A DNA stretch of 64,000 nt from Ruegeria sp. Alg231-54 (GTDB taxonomy: Bacteria > Pseudomonadota > Alphaproteobacteria > Rhodobacterales > Rhodobacteraceae): positions 62,003 to 126,002 of the forward strand of contig NZ_FREZ01000005.1 of the NCBI RefSeq assembly GCF_900143525.1, in the 5' to 3' direction. This document shows, in pieces, positions 52,110 to 61,318 of this stretch. How positions within the stretch are numbered: the first letter of the stretch is position 1; each line of letters opens with the position of its first letter. The notes beneath the pieces were generated by a model, which made no database searches, was not told the DNA's origin, and saw only the letters and a program-made list of their open reading frames with translations. Made by a program: the position numbers and the translations under genes.

Positions 52110-52427
52110 ATGCGTCTATATGGCCTGAAAAACTGTGATACTTGCCGTAAGGCACTGAAAGAAATTGAAAATATTGAATTTGTAGACGTTCGGTCGCAAG
52201 GTGTTCCCGATTCTGTCCTGACAGAGGCGTTTGACACATTCGGCGAAGCTTTGCTCAATACCCGGTCGACAACTTGGCGTGGACTGGACGCGGAACAACG
52301 CACGCGACCACCGCTGGAGTTGCTGAAGGAACATCCGACTTTGATGAAGCGCCCCTTGATCGAGGATGACGGTACGTTGTTATTGGGCTGGGCTGCGAAA
52401 ACCAAGGCAAGCCTTGGCGTTGCCTGA
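52110..52427 (+). CDS. ArsC/Spx-like glutaredoxin-fold protein
   Basis: A 105-residue protein of the ArsC/Spx (YffB-type) family. It starts MRLYGLKNCDTCRKALKEI (partial) with a CxxC motif (Cys9, Cys12), and has the ArsC-type segment KRPLIEDDGTLLLGW. YffB relatives have glutathione-dependent thiol reductase-like activity, role unclear; arsenate reduction is not implied by the motif alone. It is divergent from the cold-shock gene. Confidence 0.9.
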   Translation: MRLYGLKNCDTCRKALKEIENIEFVDVRSQGVPDSVLTEAFDTFGEALLNTRSTTWRGLDAEQRTRPPLELLKEHPTLMKRPLIEDDGTLLLGWAAKTKASLGVA

Positions 52428-52466
52428 TCGGGCGCTTATGTGACTGACGTAAATATGAGGGTTTAA

Positions 52467-52835
52467 ATGCGCAACGCATCAATGATTTTGGGCGTCATTG
52501 CCGGTTTGATCGGAATGATTGTTGGCTTTTTTGGCTATGGCTATATCGAATTCATAAACCATTACGGTGAGATCGAAGGCCTTGCTGAACAAGTGGACAA
52601 CGTACAGTTCATCCAGACTGCTTCCATTATTGCGCCTTTGCTGGCCATCGCGGGGGGCGCAATGGCCCATGCGCGGGCTCTGATCGGTGGAATATTGCTG
52701 CTGGTCTCAGCCGTCGGGATGTATTTTGCGTTTGGATTCAACGCCTTTACGATGTTTCCGGTGGCCTTTGCCGCCGTGGCGGGCATCCTTGGGCTGGCCG
52801 CGGGAAAACCGGACGAGCCCAAGGCACATTTCTAG
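52467..52835 (+). CDS. Small membrane protein, DUF4064-like
   Basis: A 122-residue protein with three to four spans (SMILGVIAGLIGMIVGFFGYG, then ASIIAPLLAIAGGAM, LIGGILLLVSAVGMYFAF and PVAFAAVAGILGLAAG, partial). An acidic loop (GEIEGLAEQVDNVQF) separates the first two. DUF4064 similarity is a guess. It is 39 bp after the ArsC-like gene and convergent with the DoxX gene. Confidence 0.65.
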   Translation: MRNASMILGVIAGLIGMIVGFFGYGYIEFINHYGEIEGLAEQVDNVQFIQTASIIAPLLAIAGGAMAHARALIGGILLLVSAVGMYFAFGFNAFTMFPVAFAAVAGILGLAAGKPDEPKAHF

Positions 52836-52836
52836 G

Positions 52837-53355
52837 TCACTTAATGCGCAGGATTCGGTCGGCCGAGAGCGGACCTGCGCCGTTAATGACGATGACCAGG
52901 AACAGGAAAGTCCACATCATGCGTTGATCTATCAATGAGATCGCATTATCGAACAGGCTGCCAAGTTTCACTCCATGCCCGGTAACGTCAGTGGCGGTCT
53001 GAACCCAGATAAAACCGATCATGCCCAGTGCTGCCAGGCGTGTAAGCAGGCCAATCAGCAGCAGCGCGGGCAGAACGAACTCTGCAACGGTACCCAGGAA
53101 AATCACGATACGCTGAATAATGGTCAGCTGAGAAATATCGTACAAGGCGGCTTCGGCCGCTTTTGGGAAGATCTGACCAAATGCGCCTGCAGACGGCGAA
53201 AATATCGAACCGTCGATTTTCGTCATTGCTGAATTCCAAAAATAGAACAGCAGAACCGCGATGAACACGACCCGTGCCAGGGTCGGTGTCAACCAGCCAG
53301 AGGTCAATTCCAACCTTCCCAGGGTATTATTGTGCAATGAGATCAGGGCAGTCAT
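52837..53355 (-). CDS. DoxX-family membrane protein of the bufferin operon
   Basis: A 172-residue DoxX-like membrane protein with about four spans. It begins with ALISLHNNTLGRLELTSGWLT (partial) and contains ARVVFIAVLLFYFWNSAMTKI. DoxX proteins are common last genes of DUF2282-DUF692-DUF2063 operons. Overlaps the DUF2063 gene stop by 4 bp. Probably inner membrane; a link to copper handling or to respiration is inference from operon context. Confidence 0.88.
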   Translation of the reverse strand: MTALISLHNNTLGRLELTSGWLTPTLARVVFIAVLLFYFWNSAMTKIDGSIFSPSAGAFGQIFPKAAEAALYDISQLTIIQRIVIFLGTVAEFVLPALLLIGLLTRLAALGMIGFIWVQTATDVTGHGVKLGSLFDNAISLIDQRMMWTFLFLVIVINGAGPLSADRILRIK

Positions 53356-54113
53356 GTTGCCAGCCTTTCGATAGTCACAGAGGTTATTGCGCCGCCCTGC
53401 AAAAGCAGCGCCAGAGTGGCCCCAAGGTCAAATTCGGGGAATACAGTAGAGGTTTGTTCGAATGCCTCGCCAATGGTAAGTCCGGCCTGAACATGCGCGA
53501 TCCAGTCCGCTCCGCCTTTGGGCAGTAAGTGCGGGGCCGGGTCGAATTCGGGTCGGGTGATCAGGACGTCTTCAGACCCGGGTGCAGGTTTTGGTGCACC
53601 CTCTTCGGAATTGAAGCGCCAGATCGAATACAGCGGCCAGTCCGAACGAAGAAACTTCATGGATGGCGCAAATTCCAGCTTCGCCAGAACGATCTCTTCC
53701 GGTGGGACGGCCAGAGCATCATGCGGTGCTGCCTGGCTGTCGGCAGAGTGGTAGGACTGGCGCAGCGCCAGTTCCAGACACGCGACGTCGGCAAGGTAGC
53801 CAAGGTGCGACAACTGCTCCATCCCAGCAAGGAATTCGGGGAATTCTTCACCGTAGTACATCATCAGCGGTGAAGACGGGGGGTGTTTGCGCAGGAAAAG
53901 CCCGGCAAGCCCATCCATGTTCTGTGTGCCCAACAGTCGTGCGATCACCGGAAAGGCCTGATGCATCGCTTCGGTCAGCGAAACAGCCACGTTGTTGCGG
54001 TAAACGCTGAACCGCCGCCCGGCGGGGCGTTCTGCGGCATCCCACAAACCGTCCGGAACTGCCGCCGAGGGGTCAAGCAGGGCTGCGCGGAATGTGGTTT
54101 GCGAAACGCTCAT
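53352..54113 (-). CDS. DUF2063 putative DNA-binding-domain partner protein (BufC-like)
   Basis: About 253 residues from ATG 54113 (MSVSQTTFRAALLDPS), a DUF2063 protein. The signature is FSVYRNNVAVSLTEAMHQAFPVI (partial) followed by RKHPPSSPLMM and the YGEEFPEFLAGM stretch. In bufferin operons this protein (BufC) partners with the DUF692 enzyme to recognise the precursor. The DUF692 stop overlaps its ATG by 4 bp. The longer in-frame ORF to 54251 has no RBS. Confidence 0.9.
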   Translation of the reverse strand: MSVSQTTFRAALLDPSAAVPDGLWDAAERPAGRRFSVYRNNVAVSLTEAMHQAFPVIARLLGTQNMDGLAGLFLRKHPPSSPLMMYYGEEFPEFLAGMEQLSHLGYLADVACLELALRQSYHSADSQAAPHDALAVPPEEIVLAKLEFAPSMKFLRSDWPLYSIWRFNSEEGAPKPAPGSEDVLITRPEFDPAPHLLPKGGADWIAHVQAGLTIGEAFEQTSTVFPEFDLGATLALLLQGGAITSVTIERLAT

Positions 54114-54967
54114 GCGGGGATGCGGTCCAGTGCCGCCTGCGCCCGATCTGCTTCGGCCCGAAGAACGGACCAATCGGGTACGTCCGTATCCCATTCGATC
54201 AGAACGGGTTTGGGACCGGAACGGTCCAACACGTAGTCCAGCAGCGTCCACACCGGCTCGACGACTTCGCGACCGTGGCTGTCGATCAGTAAGCGACGCC
54301 CATGGTCGTCTTCGTCTTCGTCATGACCGCCAAGGTGTATCTCGTGGACATTGTCCAGCGGGTAGGCGTCGATGTAGCTCTGCGGCGAGAAGTCCAGGTT
54401 GGTGGCCGACACGAAGACATTGTTCACATCCAGCAAAAGACCACATCCTGTTCGACGTGCGATTTCACGCAGGAAGTCAGGCTCGGACCATGTACTTTCT
54501 TCAAAAGCCAAATAGCTGGACGGGTTTTCCAACAGCATTTGCCGCCCCACGGTTTCCTGAACCTGGTCTATATGGGCACAGATTCGCTCCAGCGTTTCGT
54601 CCGTGTAGGGCAGGGGCAGAAGATCGTTCAGGAAATGACTGTCATGGGTCGACCAGGCCAGATGCTCGGAAAAACTGGCCGGATTCAGCCACCCCACCAA
54701 GTGTTTCAGGCGCGCCAGATGATCGGGGTCCAGGGGGCCTTCTCCACCGATCGAGAGGCCAACGCCGTGGACGGAAATAGGAAATTTTTCAGAGAGGTGG
54801 CGCAATTGCGCAAGCGGTCTGCCGCCGTCACCCATGTAGTTTTCGGCGTGGATTTCAAGCCAGCCAACCGGATGCGCATGGTCCAGAATCTGGTCGTAAT
54901 GCTGGGGTTTATACCCGACGCCCGGTGCCGCGGGCAGCCTGTTCGATCGAAGTGAACTATCCAGCAT
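54110..54967 (-). CDS. DUF692 (MNIO) multinuclear iron oxidase, BufB-like
   Basis: TIM-barrel enzyme, 285 residues from ATG 54967 (SD GGAGG, 8 nt). DUF692 enzymes use two or three iron ions to modify cysteines in RiPP precursors, forming thio-oxazole-type rings. Visible ligand motifs are EIHAENYMGDGG, LLDVNNVFVSA and IHLGGHDEDEDDHG (His/Asp-rich). The precursor is the DUF2282 gene just upstream (70 bp) and the partner is the next DUF2063 gene. Reaction inferred from the bufferin family; metal site intact by eye. Confidence 0.93.
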   Translation of the reverse strand: MLDSSLRSNRLPAAPGVGYKPQHYDQILDHAHPVGWLEIHAENYMGDGGRPLAQLRHLSEKFPISVHGVGLSIGGEGPLDPDHLARLKHLVGWLNPASFSEHLAWSTHDSHFLNDLLPLPYTDETLERICAHIDQVQETVGRQMLLENPSSYLAFEESTWSEPDFLREIARRTGCGLLLDVNNVFVSATNLDFSPQSYIDAYPLDNVHEIHLGGHDEDEDDHGRRLLIDSHGREVVEPVWTLLDYVLDRSGPKPVLIEWDTDVPDWSVLRAEADRAQAALDRIPA

Positions 54968-55037
54968 GTGCAAATCCTCCGGTCACGAAAAGAGGCGGGC
55001 GATAGGGCCCGCCCCTCCGATTCTCAGATGCTTGGGC

Positions 55038-55340
55038 TTATGCCGGCAGGTCGCGCTCCAGCGGTTCCAGCGAACCTTCGCGCGCTGCACCATCTGCCGA
55101 CTTGGGCAGTTCGATATCGGCGCAGGTTCCAGCGTCGACCAGTGTCCAGGCATTGCCCTGATAGTCAACGGTCGAGGTGCCCGCGCAGGTGGTGCCAGGG
55201 CCAGCGGCACAGTCGTTCTGACCGGCCAGCGAAACGCCATAGCATTTCTCTTTGGCTTGTGCGGAGGCGGTTGTGGCGACGCCGGTTACGGCTGCTGCAA
55301 CTGCGCTTGCGATAACCAGGGTTTTTGCGGTGTTCGACAT
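55038..55340 (-). CDS. DUF2282 bufferin-type RiPP precursor (BufA-like)
   Basis: A 100-residue precursor with an export signal ([20 protein letters not shown], cleaved near ASA-Q) and a core with four Cys at 33, 44, 52 and 73, in the family pattern EKCYGV, NDCAAG, TTCAGT and GTCADI. The mature peptide would be modified on its central cysteines by the neighbouring MNIO enzyme and would bind copper in the periplasm. The Sec-type signal on an unmodified peptide means modification must come before export. Its tail (residues 80-100) is acidic and has no Cys. Confidence 0.93.
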   Translation of the reverse strand: MSNTAKTLVIASAVAAAVTGVATTASAQAKEKCYGVSLAGQNDCAAGPGTTCAGTSTVDYQGNAWTLVDAGTCADIELPKSADGAAREGSLEPLERDLPA

Positions 55341-55512
55341 CTCGGTAATCCCTTTTGATGACTGCGTATGTCTTCTTGTGACAATGACAAAGGTAGTAGC
55401 TAAATCGGGGCAGGTGAATTCACGAGCCCGTGTCTCACAACCCCGTCAAAGAGCGTAATGCCCCCTTGAAGGTTAACAAACTGTTTTTGAAATGAAAAAT
55501 GGAAAATGTTTC

Positions 55513-55540
55513 AATCCGACCCCGATTTTGGGGTCGGATT
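55513..55540. terminator. Terminator after thrS
   Basis: AATCCGACCCC (55513-55523) pairs perfectly with GGGGTCGGATT (55530-55540). It lies 22 bp after the thrS stop in the minus direction and separates thrS from the bufferin operon promoter region. Confidence 0.85.
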
Positions 55541-55562
55541 TCGTGCAAATTATCGCCGAATG

Positions 55563-57521
55563 TTACAGAAGGTCAGGCGGGGTAGCCGCCAAAGACAACT
55601 CTTTTGTTACAGCCTCAAGCGATTGAACCTGTGTCTGTTTTTCGCCAAGGCGGCGCACACTTACCGTACGCTCGTCAACTTCGCGGTGACCGACGGCCAG
55701 AATGATCGGCACCTTGCCGACCGAGTGCTCGCGAACCTTGTAGTTGATCTTTTCGTTGCGAATATCCGCCTCGGCCCGCACGCTTGCGGCCTTCAACGTT
55801 TCGACAACTTCCAATACATAGTCATCCGCTTCGGACGTGATCGAGGCGACCACGACCTGTCGCGGGGCCAACCAGAACGGCAACTTGCCAGCGTGCTCTT
55901 CGATCAGGATACCGATGAATCGTTCGAACGAGCCCAATGTCGCACGGTGCAACATGAACGGACGATGCTTGGCTCCATCGGCTCCGATAAAGTTGGCATC
56001 CAGACGTTCGGGCAAGTTGGGGTCAACCTGCAGGGTGCCGCACTGCCATGTCCGGCCGATCGCGTCGGTCAGAGTGAATTCCAGCTTGGGGCCATAGAAC
56101 GCGCCTTCGCCTTCCAGAACCTCATAGTCATAGCCCGCTGCCTTACAGGCATCACCCAGCGCCTTTTCGACCAGATCCCAGCTTTCGTCCGATCCGATCC
56201 GCTTTTCCGGGCGAGTCGACAGTTTGATGGTCCAGTCATGGAACCCGAGGTCAGCATAGACCTTGGACAGGAACGCAATGAACTTGGCGGTCTCAGATTC
56301 GATCTGTTCCTCGGCGCAGAAAATATGTCCGTCATCCTGCGTGAAACCGCGGACCCGCATGATCCCATGCAAAGCGCCCGAGGGTTCGTACCGGGCGCAC
56401 GACCCAAACTCGGCCATGCGCAGAGGCAGGTCGCGATAAGATTTCAGGCCCTGATTGAAAACCTGCACGTGACACGGGCAGTTCATCGGTTTCAGCGCGT
56501 TGATCGCCTTTTCGCGGGCGTGTTCTTCGTCGACTTCGACGATGAACATGTTCTCTTGATATTTGTCCCAGTGGCCAGACGCTTCCCACAGCTTGCGGTC
56601 CACGACCTGCGGGGTGTTCACCTCGACATAGCCGTCTCGTTCCTGCATCCGGCGCATATAGTCCTGCAGGGTGGTGTAGATTTTCCAGCCATTTGGATGC
56701 CAGAAAATCTGGCCCGGCGCTTCTTCCTGCATGTGGAACAGGTTCATCTCGCGCCCCAGCTTGCGGTGATCACGCTTGGCAGCCTCTTCCAGCATATGCA
56801 GATGCGCTTTCAGCTTTTCCTTGCCGGTGAAGGCCACGCCGTAAATGCGCTGCAGCATCGCGCGGTCGCTGTCGCCACGCCAATAGGCGCCAGCAATGCT
56901 CATCAGCTTGAAGGCGTCGCCCGGCAACTGGCCGGTATGCTGCAAATGTGGGCCGCGGCACAGATCCTGCCAGTGGCCGTGCCAGTACATGCGAAGCGGT
57001 TCGTCACCCGGGATGGCCTCGATCAGCTCGACTTTATAAGGCTCGTTATTGGCCTTGTAGAATTCGATTGCGCGCTGACGGTCCCAAATTTCGGTGGTCA
57101 CGGGATCGCGCTTGTTGATGATCTCCTTCATCTTTTTCTCGATGAGGCCGAGATCTTCGGGCGTGAACGGTTCTTCCCGGTCGAAATCGTAGTACCAGCC
57201 GTTGTCAACCACGGGGCCGATGGTGACCTTGGTAGCAGGCCAGATTTCTTGCACTGCACGCGCCATCACATGCGCCAGATCGTGGCGGATCAGCTCGTTG
57301 GCCTGTTCCTCATCTTTCATGGTGTGGATGGCGATCTGCGCGTCAGATTCGATGGGCCACTGCAGGTCCCAGTGCTGGCCGTTCACGGTGGCCGAGATGG
57401 CCTTTTTGGCCAATGAGTTCGAGATATCAGCAGCTACCTGAGCTGGCGTGACGCCTGCGTCATAGGATCGTGCATTGCCATCGGGAAAAGTAAGGGAGAC
57501 TGACTGTGAGTCCAGGGCCAT
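55563..57521 (-). CDS. thrS: Threonyl-tRNA synthetase
   Basis: Class II synthetase charging tRNA-Thr, about 652 residues from ATG 57521 (SD GAGGAG). N-terminal TGS domain ([15 protein letters not shown]), editing domain with [10 protein letters not shown] (HxxxH) and the distal [11 protein letters not shown] region, catalytic core with motif 2 [22 protein letters not shown] (partial), KRIGSDESW, and a C-terminal anticodon-binding domain ([17 protein letters not shown], partial). Complete. Divergent from the hydrolase gene at 57716. Confidence 0.97.
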   Translation of the reverse strand: MALDSQSVSLTFPDGNARSYDAGVTPAQVAADISNSLAKKAISATVNGQHWDLQWPIESDAQIAIHTMKDEEQANELIRHDLAHVMARAVQEIWPATKVTIGPVVDNGWYYDFDREEPFTPEDLGLIEKKMKEIINKRDPVTTEIWDRQRAIEFYKANNEPYKVELIEAIPGDEPLRMYWHGHWQDLCRGPHLQHTGQLPGDAFKLMSIAGAYWRGDSDRAMLQRIYGVAFTGKEKLKAHLHMLEEAAKRDHRKLGREMNLFHMQEEAPGQIFWHPNGWKIYTTLQDYMRRMQERDGYVEVNTPQVVDRKLWEASGHWDKYQENMFIVEVDEEHAREKAINALKPMNCPCHVQVFNQGLKSYRDLPLRMAEFGSCARYEPSGALHGIMRVRGFTQDDGHIFCAEEQIESETAKFIAFLSKVYADLGFHDWTIKLSTRPEKRIGSDESWDLVEKALGDACKAAGYDYEVLEGEGAFYGPKLEFTLTDAIGRTWQCGTLQVDPNLPERLDANFIGADGAKHRPFMLHRATLGSFERFIGILIEEHAGKLPFWLAPRQVVVASITSEADDYVLEVVETLKAASVRAEADIRNEKINYKVREHSVGKVPIILAVGHREVDERTVSVRRLGEKQTQVQSLEAVTKELSLAATPPDLL

Positions 57522-57715
57522 ATCGGCTCTCCTCGTCGGTTTGGCGCCCACTGAACGCCCGGTTGCCGGTTATGGTGTTTGATCCATTTGGCAGTTGCAG
57601 CATGACCTGTCAAGCGTCCAACTAAGCCGTGCCTGACGCAGCGAGAGGTTGGATTTCGGCAATTGCGGCCCGTTGGCAGCCGTGCATGATGATTGGCAAA
57701 GAGAAAGAGGGCTAA

Positions 57716-58465
57716 ATGGCAGCGACGGATTTTCTGAACACGGCGCAGGGGCGGCGACTGGCGTATCACAAGAATGAGGGGGCAGGGCCGACCATTGTAT
57801 TTCTGGGAGGGCTCAAGTCCGACATGCAGGGCACCAAGGCCGTGCATCTTGAGGCCTGGGCCAAAGCCCGTCGACAGGCATTTCTGCGGTTTGACTACTC
57901 CGGTCACGGTGAAAGCTCGGGCAAGTTTGAAGAAGGGTGCATCGGCGATTGGCACGAAGACACCGTCGCGGCCGTTACTGAGCTGACCGACGGGCCTCTG
58001 ATCGTTGTCGGATCGTCGATGGGCGGCTGGCAGGCGCTTTTGTTGGCAAAAGCGATCCCAGACCGGGTGGCGGGGATGGTGACTATCGCCGCGGCGCCGG
58101 ATTTTACCGAGGACGGATATTGGGCATCGTTTTCTGACGCGCAGAAACAGGTGCTGGAAACCGAAGGGTATGTCGAACTTCCTTCAGATTATATGGAGCC
58201 ATACATCATCACGAAACGCATGATCGAAGACGGAAGGCAGCAGCTGGTTTTGCGGGGCGCAATGAATTTGCCATTTCCGGTGCGTTTCCTGCAAGGAACT
58301 GCGGATACCGCCGTTTCCACTGCAACTGCCGTGCAGCTGATGGATCATGCCACTGGCCCCGACATGCGCTTGCTATTGCTCAAAGATGCAGACCACAGGT
58401 TCTCGGACGGGCCATGCCTGGAAATCATCGAAAACGCCGTGCTTGAAGTGATGGGCGCGCAATGA
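57716..58465 (+). CDS. Alpha/beta hydrolase (ABHD10-like thioesterase group)
   Basis: A 249-residue serine hydrolase. GLKSDMQG is the oxyanion-side loop, the nucleophile elbow is VGSSMGGWQAL (Ser in GSSMGG), and a late His is in DADHRFSDGP. The sequence GDWHEDTVAAVTEL before the elbow and the overall layout resemble the ABHD10/acyl-protein thioesterase group; substrate unknown. Stop overlaps the next hydrolase by 4 bp. Starts at ATG 57716. Confidence 0.9.
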   Translation: MAATDFLNTAQGRRLAYHKNEGAGPTIVFLGGLKSDMQGTKAVHLEAWAKARRQAFLRFDYSGHGESSGKFEEGCIGDWHEDTVAAVTELTDGPLIVVGSSMGGWQALLLAKAIPDRVAGMVTIAAAPDFTEDGYWASFSDAQKQVLETEGYVELPSDYMEPYIITKRMIEDGRQQLVLRGAMNLPFPVRFLQGTADTAVSTATAVQLMDHATGPDMRLLLLKDADHRFSDGPCLEIIENAVLEVMGAQ

Positions 58466-59457
58466 TCCGGGGGGTGGGCAAAGCCATCGGCCGTGTTATT
58501 CTGGTGTTGGTCGCGGCTGGCGTTCTGATCTTTTTGTTCGGTCCGCGCGAAGAGGTGAACCTGAACCCGACGTTCGAGCCACGCAAGTTTGGTGAGGGGG
58601 TGCAGGTTTATTTCGAAAGCGTCGAGTCCACTTTCAATGACATCACTCCCGGTGTCGAGAAACGGGTTGTCTGGCAAGACGGGTTCAAGGAACAGCGCAC
58701 CCCGGTTTCCATATTGTATTTGCATGGGTTTTCCGCCTCGTCCGAGGAAATTCGCCCTGTCCCGGACATGGTCGCCGATGCGTTGGGGGCCAATCTGGTC
58801 TACACCCGCTTGCAGGGTCATGGGCGCGGCGGGGAGGCGATGGCCGAAGGCACCGCCTCGGGCTGGATGCAGGATATGGCCGAAGGGTTGGCCGCCGCCC
58901 GTGCAGTGGGCGATCAGGTCGTCGTGATTTCAACCTCGACCGGCGGAACGCTGGCTGCGGCGGCAGCATTGGACGACGCGCTTATAGAGAATGTAGCCGG
59001 TTTGGTCTTTGTCTCTCCGAACTTTGGTGTGAACACGCCCGGTGCCTGGATACCGGGCCTTCCATGGGCGCGAAGCTGGTTGCCATTGATCATGGGGGAA
59101 GAACGGGACGTCTCGGGGCCGGATCCCGAGAAGAACAAGTACTGGTCGTCGGTTTATCCGTGGGAGGCAGTTGTGCCTATGACCGCCTTGGTTGAGACTG
59201 TTTATGCCATGGACTTCTCGCAGGCGCGTGTCCCGGCGCTGTTCTGGTTCTCTGACGATGATCGGGTTGTGCGCCCGGACTTGACTCACAAGGTGGCCGA
59301 AGCTTGGGGCGGACCTGCAAGTGTTCAGACGGTTACGATGGGGCCGGGCGATGACCCATCGTCCCATGTTATTGCGGGACGTTTGATGTCCCCGGGACAG
59401 ACTGATGCTGCGGTCGCTGGTATTGTGGCATGGTTGAAAGAGCAGGGGATCGAATGA
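58462..59457 (+). CDS. Membrane-anchored alpha/beta hydrolase (esterase/lipase)
   Basis: A 331-residue hydrolase with an N-terminal hydrophobic segment (VILVLVAAGVLIFLFG, residues 11-26) that anchors or exports it. The catalytic region has ILYLHGFSASSEEI, then RLQGHGRGGEAM, and the nucleophile elbow VISTSTGGTLAAAA (Ser in STSTGG). DDRVVRPD supplies the acid and DPSSHV the His. Periplasmic esterase or lipase likely. Overlaps the preceding gene by ATGA and the VOC gene by 4 bp. Confidence 0.9.
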   Translation: MIRGVGKAIGRVILVLVAAGVLIFLFGPREEVNLNPTFEPRKFGEGVQVYFESVESTFNDITPGVEKRVVWQDGFKEQRTPVSILYLHGFSASSEEIRPVPDMVADALGANLVYTRLQGHGRGGEAMAEGTASGWMQDMAEGLAAARAVGDQVVVISTSTGGTLAAAAALDDALIENVAGLVFVSPNFGVNTPGAWIPGLPWARSWLPLIMGEERDVSGPDPEKNKYWSSVYPWEAVVPMTALVETVYAMDFSQARVPALFWFSDDDRVVRPDLTHKVAEAWGGPASVQTVTMGPGDDPSSHVIAGRLMSPGQTDAAVAGIVAWLKEQGIE

Positions 59458-59885
59458 TGGAACAGCGCGTCAGCCTAATCATTGTCGGGGTGGAAGACCC
59501 TGAAACCGCCGCTGCATTCTATGAAAAGATCGGCTGGAAACGTGTCGACAGCCCGGACGGTGTGATTGCCTTTGATCTGATCGGGCAGACGCTGGGGTTG
59601 TATCCGCTGCCGGCACTGGCCGATGAGATTGGTGTTGACGTGGGCACCTTGGGCCTTGGGGCGCTGACGCTGAGCTATAACTGCCGGTCGAAGGAAGATG
59701 TCGCGCAGGTCCTGAGCAAGGTCGAAGAGGCCGGTGCCGAGGTTCTCAAACCGGCTTCGGATGTGTTCTGGGGCGGGCATCACGGTTACTTCCGCGCGCC
59801 CGACGGCACGGTATGGGAGGTCGCTTTCAACCCGTTCTCACCTTTGGCGCCTGATGGGGCGTTTCGTTGGAACGGGTACGGGTGA
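59454..59885 (+). CDS. VOC-family (glyoxalase-like) protein
   Basis: A protein of 142-143 residues in the VOC/glyoxalase superfamily: VSLIIVGVEDPETAAAFYEKIGW (partial) and HHGYFRAPDGTVWEVAFNP. The metal-ligand pattern is not the clear glyoxalase I set, so another small-molecule role (bleomycin-resistance-like binding) is equally possible. ATG 59454 (ATGA overlap with the hydrolase) and 59457 are adjacent; either works. Coupled also to the next gene by one base (TGATG). Confidence 0.85.
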   Translation: MMEQRVSLIIVGVEDPETAAAFYEKIGWKRVDSPDGVIAFDLIGQTLGLYPLPALADEIGVDVGTLGLGALTLSYNCRSKEDVAQVLSKVEEAGAEVLKPASDVFWGGHHGYFRAPDGTVWEVAFNPFSPLAPDGAFRWNGYG

Positions 59886-60517
59886 TGCGTAAGCCGGGCA
59901 GCATGTGGAGCCTTGAAACTCTTGGCCGCGTGCGCCTGTCCCGGCACTTTTTCATGCGTGATTTCTTGTATTCCGAGATTGGAAATTTCCATGAAAAACA
60001 AAATCTTCCCGACAATCCTGATCTTGCCATCGAAACCGGCCGAGCCTTTTGTCAGACGTTGCTGGACCCTTTAGAAGAGACGTTCGGACGCGTGGCAGTC
60101 CGGTCCGGTTACCGATCGCCGTCGTTGAATCAATATGGCAATGAAAACCGGCTGAACTGCGCCCGAAACGATAATCCACTGGAGTGCCATATCTGGGATT
60201 GGGGCACCGGCGATGATCGGATTGTCGGGGCGTCGATTGTCATTCCGTGGTTCGCGGATCGTTACGCGGAAGGCCGGGATTGGCGCGATCTGGCGTGGTG
60301 GATGCACGATCATTTGGAATATTCCGAGATTTGGTTTTTCCCAAAACTCTGTGCTTTCAATCTGGTGTGGCGGCCAATTCCCCTCAAGCGTATCGACAGC
60401 TACATCGCCCCGCGCGGGTGCCTGTTGCGTGCGGGTGAAAATCCGGGCGAAGACCTGAAGACTCGTCAAAAGCGCTATGCGGATTTTCCCACGTTTCGCG
60501 GTATTGCCTATCCGTGA
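59885..60517 (+). CDS. Hypothetical protein with peptidase M15-like segment
   Basis: About 210 residues from ATG 59885, which overlaps the VOC stop by one base. It lacks a signal peptide. Residues about 75-95 read GRVAVRSGYRSPSLNQYG, the SGYRS-type motif of M15 peptidases, and a later ECHIWDWG and HDHLEYSEIWFF could carry zinc ligands. It may be a murein-type D,D/L,D-peptidase fold or an inactive relative. I do not recognise the family further. Confidence 0.6.
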   Translation: MRKPGSMWSLETLGRVRLSRHFFMRDFLYSEIGNFHEKQNLPDNPDLAIETGRAFCQTLLDPLEETFGRVAVRSGYRSPSLNQYGNENRLNCARNDNPLECHIWDWGTGDDRIVGASIVIPWFADRYAEGRDWRDLAWWMHDHLEYSEIWFFPKLCAFNLVWRPIPLKRIDSYIAPRGCLLRAGENPGEDLKTRQKRYADFPTFRGIAYP

Positions 60518-60601
60518 AGTTTAACTTGCCCAGGCCGTAAAAACCTCTCATCCTGTTAAAAAACAAAGCCACTCAAGAAGCTGAGACGAAGGAGGCCGCG
60601 A

Positions 60602-61318
60602 TTGATCGAGCCGTTGGTTTTATTGCCCGGATTGATGTGCGATTCTAGGGTGTTTGCCCCACAGATCGCCTACTTTTCCCGTCAACGCGCGGTCACGGTT
60701 GCACCGGTTTCGTTGGGCGAGCGGATCGAAGAGATCGCCTCGGGCCTTTTGGATCAACTGCCACACCGCTTTGCGCTTGCGGGATTTAGTATGGGTGGTG
60801 TGGTGGCTCTTGAACTTGTTCGTCGCGCGCCAGACCGGATTTTGCGCCTGTGTTTGATGGCCACCGATGCGCAGTCCGACACGCCTCAGATCGCGGCGAC
60901 ACGAGAAGAGTATATGGTTGGTGCCAAGGCCGGACGGCTAGAGGAAGTTATGCGTAAAATCCTTGGGTCAGACACGCTGGCCCTGGGGCCAAGGCGCGTT
61001 CCCATTTTGAGTGACGTGACTGCCATGGCATTGGATCAGGGGGCAGATGTGTTCGAACGCCAGATGCGCGCTTTGCAGCGGCGTCCGGATCAGCAAGGTG
61101 CGCTGAGGATGATCAAGGTTCCCACGTTGGTCTTGTGTGGGGCGCATGACCTGCTGACACCAGTAAGAAAGCACGCCTTTATGGCAGATCTGATCCCAAA
61201 TGCGGAACTCAATGTGGTTGAGGACGCGGGGCATTTGCCAACGCTCGAAGCGCCTCAGGTTGTCAATGAAGCACTTGAGAACTGGTTAAACATGCCTGCG
61301 CGAACCACTTATGGGTAA
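60602..61318 (+). CDS. Alpha/beta hydrolase
   Basis: A 238-residue hydrolase. The start is TTG 60602 after a strong AAGGAGGCC. The nucleophile elbow is LAGFSMGGVVAL (Ser in GFSMGG), and the late region has LCGAHDLLTPV (acid) and EDAGHLPTLEAP (His). No signal peptide; cytosolic esterase or thioesterase. It overlaps the convergent DUF6151 gene by 10 bp at the ends. Confidence 0.9.
   Translation: MIEPLVLLPGLMCDSRVFAPQIAYFSRQRAVTVAPVSLGERIEEIASGLLDQLPHRFALAGFSMGGVVALELVRRAPDRILRLCLMATDAQSDTPQIAATREEYMVGAKAGRLEEVMRKILGSDTLALGPRRVPILSDVTAMALDQGADVFERQMRALQRRPDQQGALRMIKVPTLVLCGAHDLLTPVRKHAFMADLIPNAELNVVEDAGHLPTLEAPQVVNEALENWLNMPARTTYG

Noticed and set aside
52110..52427. Arsenate detoxification gene (arsC of an ars operon)
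   Set aside because: The fold and CxxC fit the YffB/Spx branch and there is no arsR, arsB or acr3 nearby.
55506..57416. 636-codon plus-strand open frame opposite thrS
   Set aside because: It lies wholly antisense to a complete, well-motifed threonyl-tRNA synthetase and has no recognisable domain; high GC makes long antisense frames common.
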